From Lachnospiraceae bacterium (lineage in GTDB: Bacteria > Bacillota > Clostridia > Lachnospirales > Lachnospiraceae), in contig JAGBEO010000004.1 in the NCBI GenBank assembly GCA_017936885.1, forward strand, positions 62,001 through 126,000: a stretch of DNA of 64,000 bases, in the 5' to 3' direction. Positions 44,394 to 53,091 of the stretch are shown piece after piece (position 1 is the stretch's first letter; each line of letters starts with the position of its first letter). Made by a program: the position numbers and the translations under genes. A model generated the notes under the pieces. That model had not been told where the DNA came from, ran no database searches, and saw only the letters and a list, made by a program, of their open reading frames with translations.

Positions 44394-45203
44394 TCACCCA
44401 CGGCACTCTTCATAAGCCTTCCAGATATCAAAGAATACAGAACTCCTTGCTTCATATTCCGGATAAAATGCCTTGGTTAAGCTATCATATGTCAGTGCCG
44501 CACAATATAATTTATCAGCAATCATACGGAACCCTTCATTCTCCGTCTTTATGGGACATTTATGCCTATTTTCCCAATATGCAAGTTCTTCCTCATATCC
44601 GTAGCGATGATGATTGGTTCCGTATTTCATATCCCTTAGTACCATCTGTTGTACTAAAGTTTCGTTAATATTCAGATTTGCCAGATGATCTCCGATCAAA
44701 AAATCGTTCCGATATAGTTTCCCCAATGCCTGAATTTGAACAAACCAAAATCGGTTCACATTGTCAATCGGCCAATTCGGATTGTTGTACTCCTCTTCTT
44801 TGGGTAACATATATATGAAATCAGCACTGTTATCAAACTCGAAGTCAAATCCAAAATCATACCGCATTCCATTCTTTAATATGATGCGGTACATGTTGTT
44901 TTCATTTACAAACATTAACCCCAGACAGTTCCCGGTGCTGATCCCAAATCTGTCTATGCGCTCCATATAAGCTGCAGGTGTTATAGCATCTTTTGGATTC
45001 AATCTAACTAAAACAGATAAGTCAATATCACTATAACAATCATGATAGCTTTGGGCTATTGCCTCTTGTATTTTTTCACACCGATCGGAGTTGTTTTCTA
45101 TTATCACATCTCTGACTTTGACATAAACAATCTCCGGCAAAGCAAAAATAGTTCCTACCAGCTTATCCAATTCTAATGTCATCGTTTCCTTATTGATCTG
45201 CAT
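44394..45203 (-). CDS. Nucleotidyltransferase-like protein
   Basis: 269 residues; ATG 45203 follows GGAAGTGG. The segment CYSDIDLSVLVRL (about residues 56-68) carries the two metal-binding aspartates (DxD) of the Pol-beta nucleotidyltransferase fold, and RYDFGFDFEFD may supply the third acidic residue. The usual GS dipeptide before the DxD motif is not evident (the preceding residues are AQSYHD). A helical C-terminal domain (DKLYCAALTYDSLTKAFYPEYEARSS) resembles aminoglycoside 6-adenylyltransferase-type enzymes. It might modify a small molecule, or it could be an inactive member. Confidence 0.65.
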   Translation of the reverse strand: MQINKETMTLELDKLVGTIFALPEIVYVKVRDVIIENNSDRCEKIQEAIAQSYHDCYSDIDLSVLVRLNPKDAITPAAYMERIDRFGISTGNCLGLMFVNENNMYRIILKNGMRYDFGFDFEFDNSADFIYMLPKEEEYNNPNWPIDNVNRFWFVQIQALGKLYRNDFLIGDHLANLNINETLVQQMVLRDMKYGTNHHRYGYEEELAYWENRHKCPIKTENEGFRMIADKLYCAALTYDSLTKAFYPEYEARSSVFFDIWKAYEECRG

Positions 45204-45224
45204 ATACCACTTCCTGCCGCATTC

Positions 45225-46877
45225 TTACTGCACTACACCGTCTCCGCCTCTGGTCCACATCACCTTCTGGCTGATCATCTGGTCGATATCCATACCGATA
45301 ATCTCCGAAGCCCTTGCCTTAGCTGAAGCTTCATTGGCAGTGCCGAGACTCTGGTAGATATAATAAGCAGGCTTCTTATTGCCGCTCAAATCATACAAAC
45401 CAAGCGCCAGATTGCTCTCCATCTCATGGGCATCATCCGTCTGCCTGAACAGGATAAACGCATCCACATCCGGTAAAGAAGCCGCTTTCAGATAACCGTA
45501 AGCAACCGATGCCTCCTGCGCTTCCGTGCCGAAGCTTGACGTATATCCGATCTCGGCAAGAGAGATACTTCTCACCTGTCCTGCCGGATTTAAGAAGCTT
45601 TCCTGATGCATATAGTCAATCAGAATATCGATATTCTGCATCGTAATATACGGGGTCGAAATACTGTTCTTCACCCATACCGCCGGGCCGTTCCACGCAT
45701 AAGGATCATACAGCGGAGAATTGTACGGATGGTAAGAAAGACTCCAGTCAATATTACCCTCTCTCTTCATATAATAGTTGAACTGGTCTAAATACTCTTT
45801 CGCAAGGAAGCTGCCCGGATTAGATTTCCGGTTCCACTCCTGATCGATGGAATTATAAACCCTGACGTTGGCATTCTGGCTTTTCAGCTCGTTATATACA
45901 ATACGGAAAGCCTTCACATAAATATTCACATTGTAATCAAGGGATGTGGAGCTGCTGTACCACCATGAAGTTCTGGCATTTACCTCATTGCCGAGAATCC
46001 AGTTATCCACCTGTCCATGCCCTGCCGTACCGGAATAACGCTGTCCCAGAAAAGCCCCTATCGCTTTCAGATGGTTCGTGCCGGACGCATCAGCCACATT
46101 TAAGGCATAGCCGGGGCAGTCTGCTCCCTGTGCCGTGGGATGAATCAAATCCTGGGAATAAGCCCCGTGCCCTCCGTTTAAAAGCACCATCGTTACCTGC
46201 ATGCCGTAGCTGTTAAAGCTTCTGATCATGGAATCATATTTCCCCACCATGGTACTGTTGAAATAATAAGTCTGTCCGTTATAGTCAAAAGGAATCGAGC
46301 CGGATACCGAAGCATCGGAACAGATATCGTCCACATATAAGTTATATACCACCTGCTGTACACCGAGTGCCTGTAGTTCTCCGTTAGAGGCTTTGGTCAG
46401 ATCAGGCAGAATGCCTTTGATCCCGGCAGCTTTTCTGGGCGATGTATGCGCTGCAATCGCCTCCGGGTTGGTTATGTAATGTTCATCACTGACCTGCACC
46501 ATCTGACCGCCGCGCTTGACGGCTACCAGAAACTTCCTGCTCAAGTTAGAATCTGCCGTATTATAAGCAAGCGGAAAAGCGGCTGTCACGGAAGTACCGG
46601 CATCCACGGTTGCCACGATATTTCCTGTGGTTCCGTCCTGATACACTTCATCTGCATAGACATAGAATTTGCCGTCATCACTTGAAGGAACACTTCCTGT
46701 CTTAATCTGACACACTACATTGCCGCCGGATATCAGGCAGGAATCAATGGCAACCGGACGTCCTGCAGCCTCTACGACCTGCAAATCATCTCCCAATACC
46801 GTAGAACTGCCCGCTGCAAGTATGACTGCTGCCAGTATCGCCAGCATAGTTATCATAATCTTTCGTAATCTTCTCAT
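45225..46877 (-). CDS. DUF5722-family secreted protein (glycoside hydrolase-like barrel)
   Basis: 550 residues; GGAGGAG before ATG 46877. An N-terminal signal peptide (MLAILAAVILAAGSSTVLG) without lipobox, a beta-sandwich (about 40-135) and a TIM-barrel-like domain (LGVQQVVYNLYVDDI, YGMQVTMVLLNGGHG, WILGNEVNARTSWWY, SLSYHPYNSPLYDPY, SISLAEIGYTSSFG). The NE in WILGNEVN and the E in LAEIGYT sit where GH clan-A enzymes have their acid/base and nucleophile. A carbohydrate-active role near the arabinogalactan locus fits, but the substrate is unknown. Confidence 0.8.
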   Translation of the reverse strand: MRRLRKIMITMLAILAAVILAAGSSTVLGDDLQVVEAAGRPVAIDSCLISGGNVVCQIKTGSVPSSDDGKFYVYADEVYQDGTTGNIVATVDAGTSVTAAFPLAYNTADSNLSRKFLVAVKRGGQMVQVSDEHYITNPEAIAAHTSPRKAAGIKGILPDLTKASNGELQALGVQQVVYNLYVDDICSDASVSGSIPFDYNGQTYYFNSTMVGKYDSMIRSFNSYGMQVTMVLLNGGHGAYSQDLIHPTAQGADCPGYALNVADASGTNHLKAIGAFLGQRYSGTAGHGQVDNWILGNEVNARTSWWYSSSTSLDYNVNIYVKAFRIVYNELKSQNANVRVYNSIDQEWNRKSNPGSFLAKEYLDQFNYYMKREGNIDWSLSYHPYNSPLYDPYAWNGPAVWVKNSISTPYITMQNIDILIDYMHQESFLNPAGQVRSISLAEIGYTSSFGTEAQEASVAYGYLKAASLPDVDAFILFRQTDDAHEMESNLALGLYDLSGNKKPAYYIYQSLGTANEASAKARASEIIGMDIDQMISQKVMWTRGGDGVVQ

Positions 46878-47198
46878 AATCTCCTCCCCTATCAGAACAA
46901 TTTATTGCCGGATACAGCTTGCCATCTGCTGTTTCTGCCGTTTTTATGATGTCTTATTTTATCATACTACGCCTTAAAAGTCATTATGCATCAGAACTTT
47001 TCTCTCTTTTTCTGACCGTGTAAAAAAGTCAGGCTCGAACACTGTCCTATCACAGGAAAAAGCCCATGGCATTTTATCTCCATGGGCTTTACATCTGTAC
47101 TACACAATCATTTTGTTATCAATCATTTTACTTTATTTTGCGATACATTTTTTGTGAAAAACAATACATATGTTTCCCGAACCATACAACTATATCAT
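46878..47198. other. Intergenic region between DUF5722 and htpG
   Basis: About 320 bp with the htpG terminator (47059-47090) and the promoter region of the DUF5722 gene. No further gene is seen. Confidence 0.55.
47059..47090 (-). terminator. Terminator of htpG
   Basis: AAAGCCCATGG (47059-47069) and CCATGGGCTTT (47080-47090) pair perfectly, followed on the minus strand by TTTTTCC. Confidence 0.82.
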
Positions 47199-49313
47199 TT
47201 ACTTCGTCAGCAGCATCATAATATCATTGCTTCTCGCCACGAACTTCGTCATAGCCTCCGGCTCAAGCGGTGCCTGCTGCAGCAGTGCCAGATCGTAGAG
47301 CTGCTCGCAGATCATCTTCACATTCTCGCCGTCCTGATGCTCTATCACATACTGCACTAACGGATGGTTGGCATTCAGAATCAAAGTCTCACCTTCTTTG
47401 CCGAACATACCCATATCCATACCGCCCATGCCCTGCATAGCATACATCTTCATCATATCCTGCATTCTGCGGGATTCTTCAGATAACGTGATCATGGAAG
47501 AAATCTTCTTATTTTTCAGTTTCTCAATCTTAACCTTGATGGCATCCTTTTTCAGAACCTTCTTCATCAGCTTGCCAACAGCCTCTGCCTGCTCTTCCAT
47601 CTCTTTCTCAGCCTTCTTGGAAGTCTTAGCCTTAAAGACATCGGTTAAGTCCGCATCAATTCTCTGAAACTTAATGCCCTCATTCTTAGCCTCTAACTGA
47701 GATACGAATGGCTGGTCAATGTTATGCGTTAAGACAACCGCATCCATCTTAGCCGCTTTAAACATATTGATATACTGGCTCTGCTGTTTTTCGTCAGTTA
47801 CATAGTAGATGACTTTCTCTTTCTTCTCTTCTTCGGCATCGTCTCCGTCTTCTCCGGTCACGGCTTCACCATTTTCATCTACTACTTCTGCTTCTACTTT
47901 TTCACCGTTCTCATCTACGACCTCGGCATCTACCTTCTCACCGTTTTCATCCGTAGCGTTCTCTCCCACTTCATCCGGATCTGTCTTATTGACCTCTAAG
48001 CACTCAGGAAGCGTCATATACTCTCCATCCAGATTCTTAAAGAGGATATAGTCTGTCATCTTCTCACAGAACTTATCGTCTTTCAGGCAGCCGAACTTGA
48101 TAAACGGACTGATGTCATCCCAGTACTTCTCATACTCCTCTTTCTCCGTCTTGCACATGCCGGACAGCTTATCTGCCACCTTCTTGGTAATGTATTCGCT
48201 GATCTTCTTCACGAACCCATCATTCTGCAGCGCACTTCTGGATACGTTAAGAGGCAGATCAGGACAGTCGATCACACCCTTTAACAGAAGTAAGAATTCA
48301 GGAATTACTTCTTTGATATTATCAGCGATAAATACCTGATTATTGTATAACTTGATCGTTCCCTCGATGGACTCATATTCCATATTGATCTTCGGGAAAT
48401 ACAGGATACCTTTCATATTAAACGGATAATCCATATTCAGATGAATCCAGAACAAAGGCTCCTTATAATCCTGAAATACCTTACGGTAAAATTCCAAATA
48501 CTCTTCTCTGGTACACTCATTCGGATGCTTCGCCCACAGCGGATGCGTCTCGTTTAAAAGTTCCGGACGTTTCTTAATCTTAAGCTTCTGTTCGTCCTCT
48601 TCCTTCTCCTTCGCGATTTCCTCTACCACCTCGTCAGTGTCTAACTTTTCATCAGCCTTAATAGTCTGTGTTTCTGTAGTGTTCGCCTTGGACAAATAGA
48701 TCTCTGTAGGCATAAAGGAACAGTATTTCTTAATCACTTCTCTTGCCTTGTACTCGTTACAGAACTCCAAGCAGTCCTCATTGATAAAAAGGGTAATCTC
48801 AGTACCAACTTCCGTTCTCGTACCCTCTTCCATATCGAATTCCGTACCGCCGTCACACTCCCAGTGTACAGCCTGCGCACCATCCTTGTAGGATAACGTA
48901 TCGATATGTACCTCATCCGCTACCATGAATGCTGAGTAGAAACCAAGCCCGAAATGACCGATGATCTGGTCATCATTTGCCTTATCTTTATATTTCTCAA
49001 TGAAATCCGTTGCACCGGAAAAAGCGATCTGGTTAATATATTCCTCTACCTCATCCGCCGTCATACCGATACCGTTATCGATGAATTTCAGTGTTTTTTC
49101 CTCAGGATTAACAATGACCTGCACTTTCGCTTTATAATCATCTGCCAGTGCATACTCGCCCATCATGTCTAATTTCTTAAGCTTTGTGATCGCATCACAT
49201 CCGTTAGAGATCAGCTCTCTGAAAAAGATATCGTGATCAGAATACAACCACTTCTTGATAATCGGGAAAATATTGTCGCTGTTAATTGATAAATTACCGT
49301 GTTTTGCTGCCAT
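47199..49313 (-). CDS. htpG: Molecular chaperone HtpG (Hsp90)
   Basis: 704 residues from ATG 49313 (MAAKHGNLSINSDN), with GAAAGG upstream. The GHKL ATP-binding domain shows ELISNGCDAITK, FIDNGIGM and GHFGLGFYSAFMVA; the middle domain has PLNVSRSALQND. The protein is longer than E. coli HtpG (624). The extra length includes an acidic insert at about residues 453-500 (47818-47958), built from three copies of DENGEKV-AEVV-like repeats. HrcA control is indicated by CIRCE upstream. Confidence 0.96.
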   Translation of the reverse strand: MAAKHGNLSINSDNIFPIIKKWLYSDHDIFFRELISNGCDAITKLKKLDMMGEYALADDYKAKVQVIVNPEEKTLKFIDNGIGMTADEVEEYINQIAFSGATDFIEKYKDKANDDQIIGHFGLGFYSAFMVADEVHIDTLSYKDGAQAVHWECDGGTEFDMEEGTRTEVGTEITLFINEDCLEFCNEYKAREVIKKYCSFMPTEIYLSKANTTETQTIKADEKLDTDEVVEEIAKEKEEDEQKLKIKKRPELLNETHPLWAKHPNECTREEYLEFYRKVFQDYKEPLFWIHLNMDYPFNMKGILYFPKINMEYESIEGTIKLYNNQVFIADNIKEVIPEFLLLLKGVIDCPDLPLNVSRSALQNDGFVKKISEYITKKVADKLSGMCKTEKEEYEKYWDDISPFIKFGCLKDDKFCEKMTDYILFKNLDGEYMTLPECLEVNKTDPDEVGENATDENGEKVDAEVVDENGEKVEAEVVDENGEAVTGEDGDDAEEEKKEKVIYYVTDEKQQSQYINMFKAAKMDAVVLTHNIDQPFVSQLEAKNEGIKFQRIDADLTDVFKAKTSKKAEKEMEEQAEAVGKLMKKVLKKDAIKVKIEKLKNKKISSMITLSEESRRMQDMMKMYAMQGMGGMDMGMFGKEGETLILNANHPLVQYVIEHQDGENVKMICEQLYDLALLQQAPLEPEAMTKFVARSNDIMMLLTK

Positions 49314-49420
49314 TACTACCACTTTCCTTTCTAAATCCTACATTTCATTCCGCCTGATTCAACAGGTATTTTCCGTGAAATCTGCAGCAAACAGATTCCT
49401 CTCCATTTCCTATGTGAAAT

Positions 49421-49449
49421 AGTTTAATACCCTCAAAAAAAGAAGTCAA
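49421..49449 (-). promoter_or_regulatory. Candidate promoter of htpG
   Basis: On the minus strand TTGACT (49444-49449), 17 bp, TAAACT (49421-49426). It lies between CIRCE and the gene. A second candidate (TTGCAA with ATAAAA about 17 bp later) lies upstream of CIRCE and would put CIRCE at the transcript start, the more usual layout. Confidence 0.5.
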
Positions 49450-49456
49450 GACAAAA

Positions 49457-49483
49457 TTAGCACTCATTTCAAATGAGTGCTAA
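49457..49483. promoter_or_regulatory. CIRCE operator (HrcA site)
   Basis: TTAGCACTC-N9-GAGTGCTAA, perfect consensus arms at 49457-49465 and 49475-49483. It is the binding site of the heat-shock repressor HrcA, here in front of htpG. Confidence 0.95.
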
Positions 49484-49550
49484 TAATTCCCGTTTTATTT
49501 AGATTTTATGCGGGTTTGCAAAATTCTAAAGTTTTTATAAAGTCCACATT

Positions 49551-50615
49551 TTATTCAAAATAATCATTATACACGTCAAAAAAACTCTGCGTAGTCACAT
49601 TCTCATCATGGATAAATCCAACGCTGTCCCACAATTCCTCATTCAGATTTCTGGTCAGTGTTGCCACATAGGCATCATACTCCTGCCCGAAGGCTTCCTC
49701 CCGTCTCTGTTCTACGATTTTTATTTTGTTGGCGTCCGTCTCATCCTTATCAAAAGTAGTCAGGCATTTAATAATATGATATCCGTACTCTGTTTCTACA
49801 ACCTCACTGATCTCATCCGTTCCTAAATTAAATGCCGCCGTCTCAAAAGCCGGATCCATCTCCCCTTTGCCAAAGGAATACGTAGACTTATCATCTTCAC
49901 TGTATTTACGAATCAGCTCATCGAAATCTTCACCTTCTCTGGAAAGCGCCAACACCTCACATGCCTCTTCATAAGCATCCTGCTTCGCCTTCTCCGTATA
50001 CTCTATCTTTTTGCCCGTGCCGTCAAGGGCATAAGTCTTGATCAGAATATGCTGCACCGTAATCGTTCTGGCTTCATCATCACTGATCTCCGGGTTGATA
50101 TCCTTAATCGTATACTGATACACCTTTTGCGCCAGTGCAAATTCTGTATAAAGGCTTTGAATCGTTTTCTCGGTCACACCCATTTTCTCTATTTCTTCTG
50201 CACCAAGAGAATCATAATAGGCTTTTGCCGCATTTTCCGCCTTGGCTTTTTCTTCGTCATCAAGTTCTACCTGATACTTTTCCGCCATCAGATTCATAGT
50301 CTTGATCCTGGCGATCTGTGCCAGTGCGATATCTTTCACGTTTTCCTCCAACGTAACACCATTGGCTGTAGTGTTCCAGATTTCCGTACCATAGACATTT
50401 TCATAACGATTCTGGATATTCGTCAGATATACCATAATCTCCGGCAGCGTGCAGGAGCTGGTCTCAATACGGAATATTTCATCCTTATCGAAGCCTGTGG
50501 TAAGCACCACCTTGGTTCCGATACCGTCACCGCTTTTGCATCCTGTCAAACAACCTGATATCAGGACTAATCCAAGAGCAAACACTGCTATCGTTATCCA
50601 TCGAATTTTCTTCAT
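49551..50615 (-). CDS. PrsA-like peptidyl-prolyl isomerase lipoprotein (parvulin type)
   Basis: 354 residues from ATG 50615 with GGAGG upstream. Signal peptide with possible lipobox cysteines (ISGC, LTGC). An N-terminal helical SurA/PrsA-like domain is followed by a PpiC rotamase domain (about residues 185-290: VQHILIKTY, EDFDELIRKYSEDDKS, FGKGEMDPAFETAAF, VETEYGYHIIK). It should help fold exported proteins outside the membrane. Its stop lies about 65 bp from the CIRCE site. Confidence 0.88.
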   Translation of the reverse strand: MKKIRWITIAVFALGLVLISGCLTGCKSGDGIGTKVVLTTGFDKDEIFRIETSSCTLPEIMVYLTNIQNRYENVYGTEIWNTTANGVTLEENVKDIALAQIARIKTMNLMAEKYQVELDDEEKAKAENAAKAYYDSLGAEEIEKMGVTEKTIQSLYTEFALAQKVYQYTIKDINPEISDDEARTITVQHILIKTYALDGTGKKIEYTEKAKQDAYEEACEVLALSREGEDFDELIRKYSEDDKSTYSFGKGEMDPAFETAAFNLGTDEISEVVETEYGYHIIKCLTTFDKDETDANKIKIVEQRREEAFGQEYDAYVATLTRNLNEELWDSVGFIHDENVTTQSFFDVYNDYFE

Positions 50616-50771
50616 CACGATACCTCCATCTATTCCGATGCTGTACCCTTACAGCACTTAATTTCTTCTTTGATTTTGACCCGCTCCTGATATCACCTTA
50701 ACGTCGAATATTTCTTTTAAAAACGATGATATGTCTGATTTAACATAACCCCGGCTCTTTAAGATTTTCCA

Positions 50772-51527
50772 TTATAACGCATTTCCTTCTTTATCATACC
50801 ACACTTCGCCGTTGGTCAGCACATAATCTTCTCCTGTGAGAATTGCCTTCACATAATCCCGTGCGGAAGTCAGTTTCCTGCGGAAAGCCACACCGCCGCC
50901 CAGTAAATTCGTAGTATGAATATCGGAACCGGCACTGATAGGCAGTTTATGCTCTCTGGCATATTGTATCGCTTTTATATCATATGCCGGATCATTATGC
51001 GCCATGCTGCGGGAATTGGAATGAGTCGCATTGATTCCCTCTACACCGTCCACCCATTCGGGGAAAAGACGTATTTCCGGAATATAATCCTCTTCCCGAT
51101 AAGGATGGGCGTGCATCACCAGCCCGCCTGCCTCATGCACCAGTCTGTATTGTTCTTCTATGGTGGCTGTCCATAATTCCGAATGGGCTTTCATCCACGC
51201 CTTATCAATTCCGTATAACAGAAACTCCGTACCCTTAAATCCCGCTTCATAACCGAAGAACACATCCAGCCCGATCCGGTCACCCTCTGCCTTAGCATGT
51301 TCATACCCCTCACAGAACCGGTTAACCCACTCTTCCCATGGCAGGCCTCTGTCAATCCTCGTATTGCCGCCCCAGTTGTGATCTGTCACGAAAATACCCG
51401 TATAACCGTATTCCTTGCAGGCTCTTGCCATTTCTGCGCCTGTATTGTGCGCACAGGCGCTGGATTCACTGGTGTGTAAATGTGTTTCATATAAATAAGG
51501 ATATTGTTTTCTGATTTTCATACTCAT
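50772..51527 (-). CDS. PHP-domain phosphoesterase
   Basis: 251 residues from ATG 51527; AAGGA lies 11 nt upstream, and an upstream in-frame GTG is too near it. PHP metal-site motifs in order: ETHLHTSESS, VTDHN, a Glu in FGYEAGFKG, HAHPYR and GSDIHT. This matches the PHP superfamily of phosphoesterases (PolC/HisK-like). The substrate is unknown; RNA or nucleotide 3'-phosphates are possible. Confidence 0.86.
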   Translation of the reverse strand: MSMKIRKQYPYLYETHLHTSESSACAHNTGAEMARACKEYGYTGIFVTDHNWGGNTRIDRGLPWEEWVNRFCEGYEHAKAEGDRIGLDVFFGYEAGFKGTEFLLYGIDKAWMKAHSELWTATIEEQYRLVHEAGGLVMHAHPYREEDYIPEIRLFPEWVDGVEGINATHSNSRSMAHNDPAYDIKAIQYAREHKLPISAGSDIHTTNLLGGGVAFRRKLTSARDYVKAILTGEDYVLTNGEVWYDKEGNAL

Positions 51528-51716
51528 ATCTGTCACTGTCCTTCATTATCATTTCACCATTATTTTCATGCATTCTCTATGATTAATTCTCTTTTCATAT
51601 CATTCAGCTCGTTCTGATGTTCCCGTGCCGCAGATTACATTGCAATATCTGCCACTTTACAAACGCATTATTGCACACAGATTTTCTATCCTATAATAAA
51701 TTGGAATGCATTGAAA

Positions 51717-51760
51717 AAGGGATTAAATCCTCTGCCTGCGCATCGCAACCTAATCCCTCT
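51717..51760 (-). terminator. Terminator of ilvE
   Basis: On the minus strand GGGATTA and TAATCCC enclose a GC-rich loop and are followed by TTTTTC. Confidence 0.65.
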
Positions 51761-51788
51761 CCTCTACCTATCTTTTGCTGTTACTCTC

Positions 51789-52814
51789 TTACTTGATTAC
51801 ATGAATCCATCCTTCAGGTGCCTCGATACGTCCCATCTGGATACCTGTCAGTGTATCATACAGCTTCTTGGTGACCGGTCCCATCTCGCTCATACCGCTC
51901 GGGAATGCGATCTCTTTGCCATGATCTACGATCTTGCCTACCGGAGAGATAACTGCTGCCGTACCGCACAGACCGCATTCTGCGAAATCTTTTACCTCTG
52001 CAAAAGGAACTTCTCTCTCTTCTACCTCTAATCCCAGATACTCTTTGGCTACTACCATCAAAGAACGTCTTGTGATAGACGGCAGGATACTGTTGGACTT
52101 CGGTGTAACCACTTTATTGTCTTTTGTTACAAACAGGAAGTTCGCGCCGCCTGTCTCTTCTACGTTCGTTCTGGTAGCTGCGTCTAAATACATGTTCTCG
52201 TCATAGCCTTCTTCATGCGCCGTTACAATCGCATGTAAGCTCATAGCATAATTTAAGCCTGCCTTAATATGACCTGTACCGTGCGGTGCTGCTCTGTCGA
52301 AATCACTCACTTTGATGGTCAACGGTTTTACACCGCCTTTGAAGTAAGGGCCTACCGGTGTAGCAAAGATTCTGAACTGGTACTCATCTGCCGGTTTCAC
52401 ACCGATTACGGAAGAACTGCCGAACATATACGGACGAATATATAAAGTTGCACCGGAACCGTATGGCGGCACATATGCCTCATTGGCTGCCACTACATCA
52501 GTAACCGCCTGTACGAAACGATCCTTAGGAAATACCGGCATCTCCAGTCTCTTACAGGAATCTTCCATACGCTGTGCATTTAAATCAGGACGGAAACATA
52601 CGATATGTCCATCCTCTGTTGTATAAGCCTTTAAGCCCTCAAAACATGTCTGCGCATACTGGAACACACCGGCACATTCATTGATTGTAATATTAGCATC
52701 GGATACAAGCGCTCCTTCATCCCATGCTCCATTCTTATAATTTGCTACAAATCTCTTGTCTGTCTCCTGATATCCAAATCCAAGATTTGCCCAGTCAATG
52801 TTTTTCTTTTCCAT
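51789..52814 (-). CDS. ilvE: Branched-chain amino acid aminotransferase
   Basis: 341 residues from ATG 52814 (MEKKNIDWANLGF), with GGAG 9 nt upstream. A fold-type IV PLP enzyme: FEGLKAY near the start, YIRPYMFGSSSVIGVKP, GHIKAGLNYA with the PLP lysine in the K-A-G-L-N-Y motif, and EETGGANFLFV. It interconverts Leu/Ile/Val and their 2-oxoacids with glutamate. Monocistronic. I see no T-box in the leader. Confidence 0.95.
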   Translation of the reverse strand: MEKKNIDWANLGFGYQETDKRFVANYKNGAWDEGALVSDANITINECAGVFQYAQTCFEGLKAYTTEDGHIVCFRPDLNAQRMEDSCKRLEMPVFPKDRFVQAVTDVVAANEAYVPPYGSGATLYIRPYMFGSSSVIGVKPADEYQFRIFATPVGPYFKGGVKPLTIKVSDFDRAAPHGTGHIKAGLNYAMSLHAIVTAHEEGYDENMYLDAATRTNVEETGGANFLFVTKDNKVVTPKSNSILPSITRRSLMVVAKEYLGLEVEEREVPFAEVKDFAECGLCGTAAVISPVGKIVDHGKEIAFPSGMSEMGPVTKKLYDTLTGIQMGRIEAPEGWIHVIK

Positions 52815-53091
52815 TTTCCCAAACTCCTTTTCCCTCAAAGTATCTTACCCTATTCTTTTATAAGCTTTCCTGTAAAAGCTTTCATGAATAAGCAAAATCA
52901 ACTGTGCTCTGCACACTATACTTAATATTATACTTTTATGAATAAAAGTCAAGATACAACGTCCTGATTCTGCCGGAAAACGTTACAGTTCACACTCCAT
53001 GTCAGTTTTAGCTCATTATTCAGAATATCCAGTCTGAACAATAACCGGAAAACAGTTCTCATGATGCAGTCTGAGCAGAAACTCTCTCATA

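Noticed and set aside
52815-53091. A T-box leader for ilvE.
   Set aside because: No T-box sequence (AGGGTGG-ACCGCG) or leader hairpins are visible.
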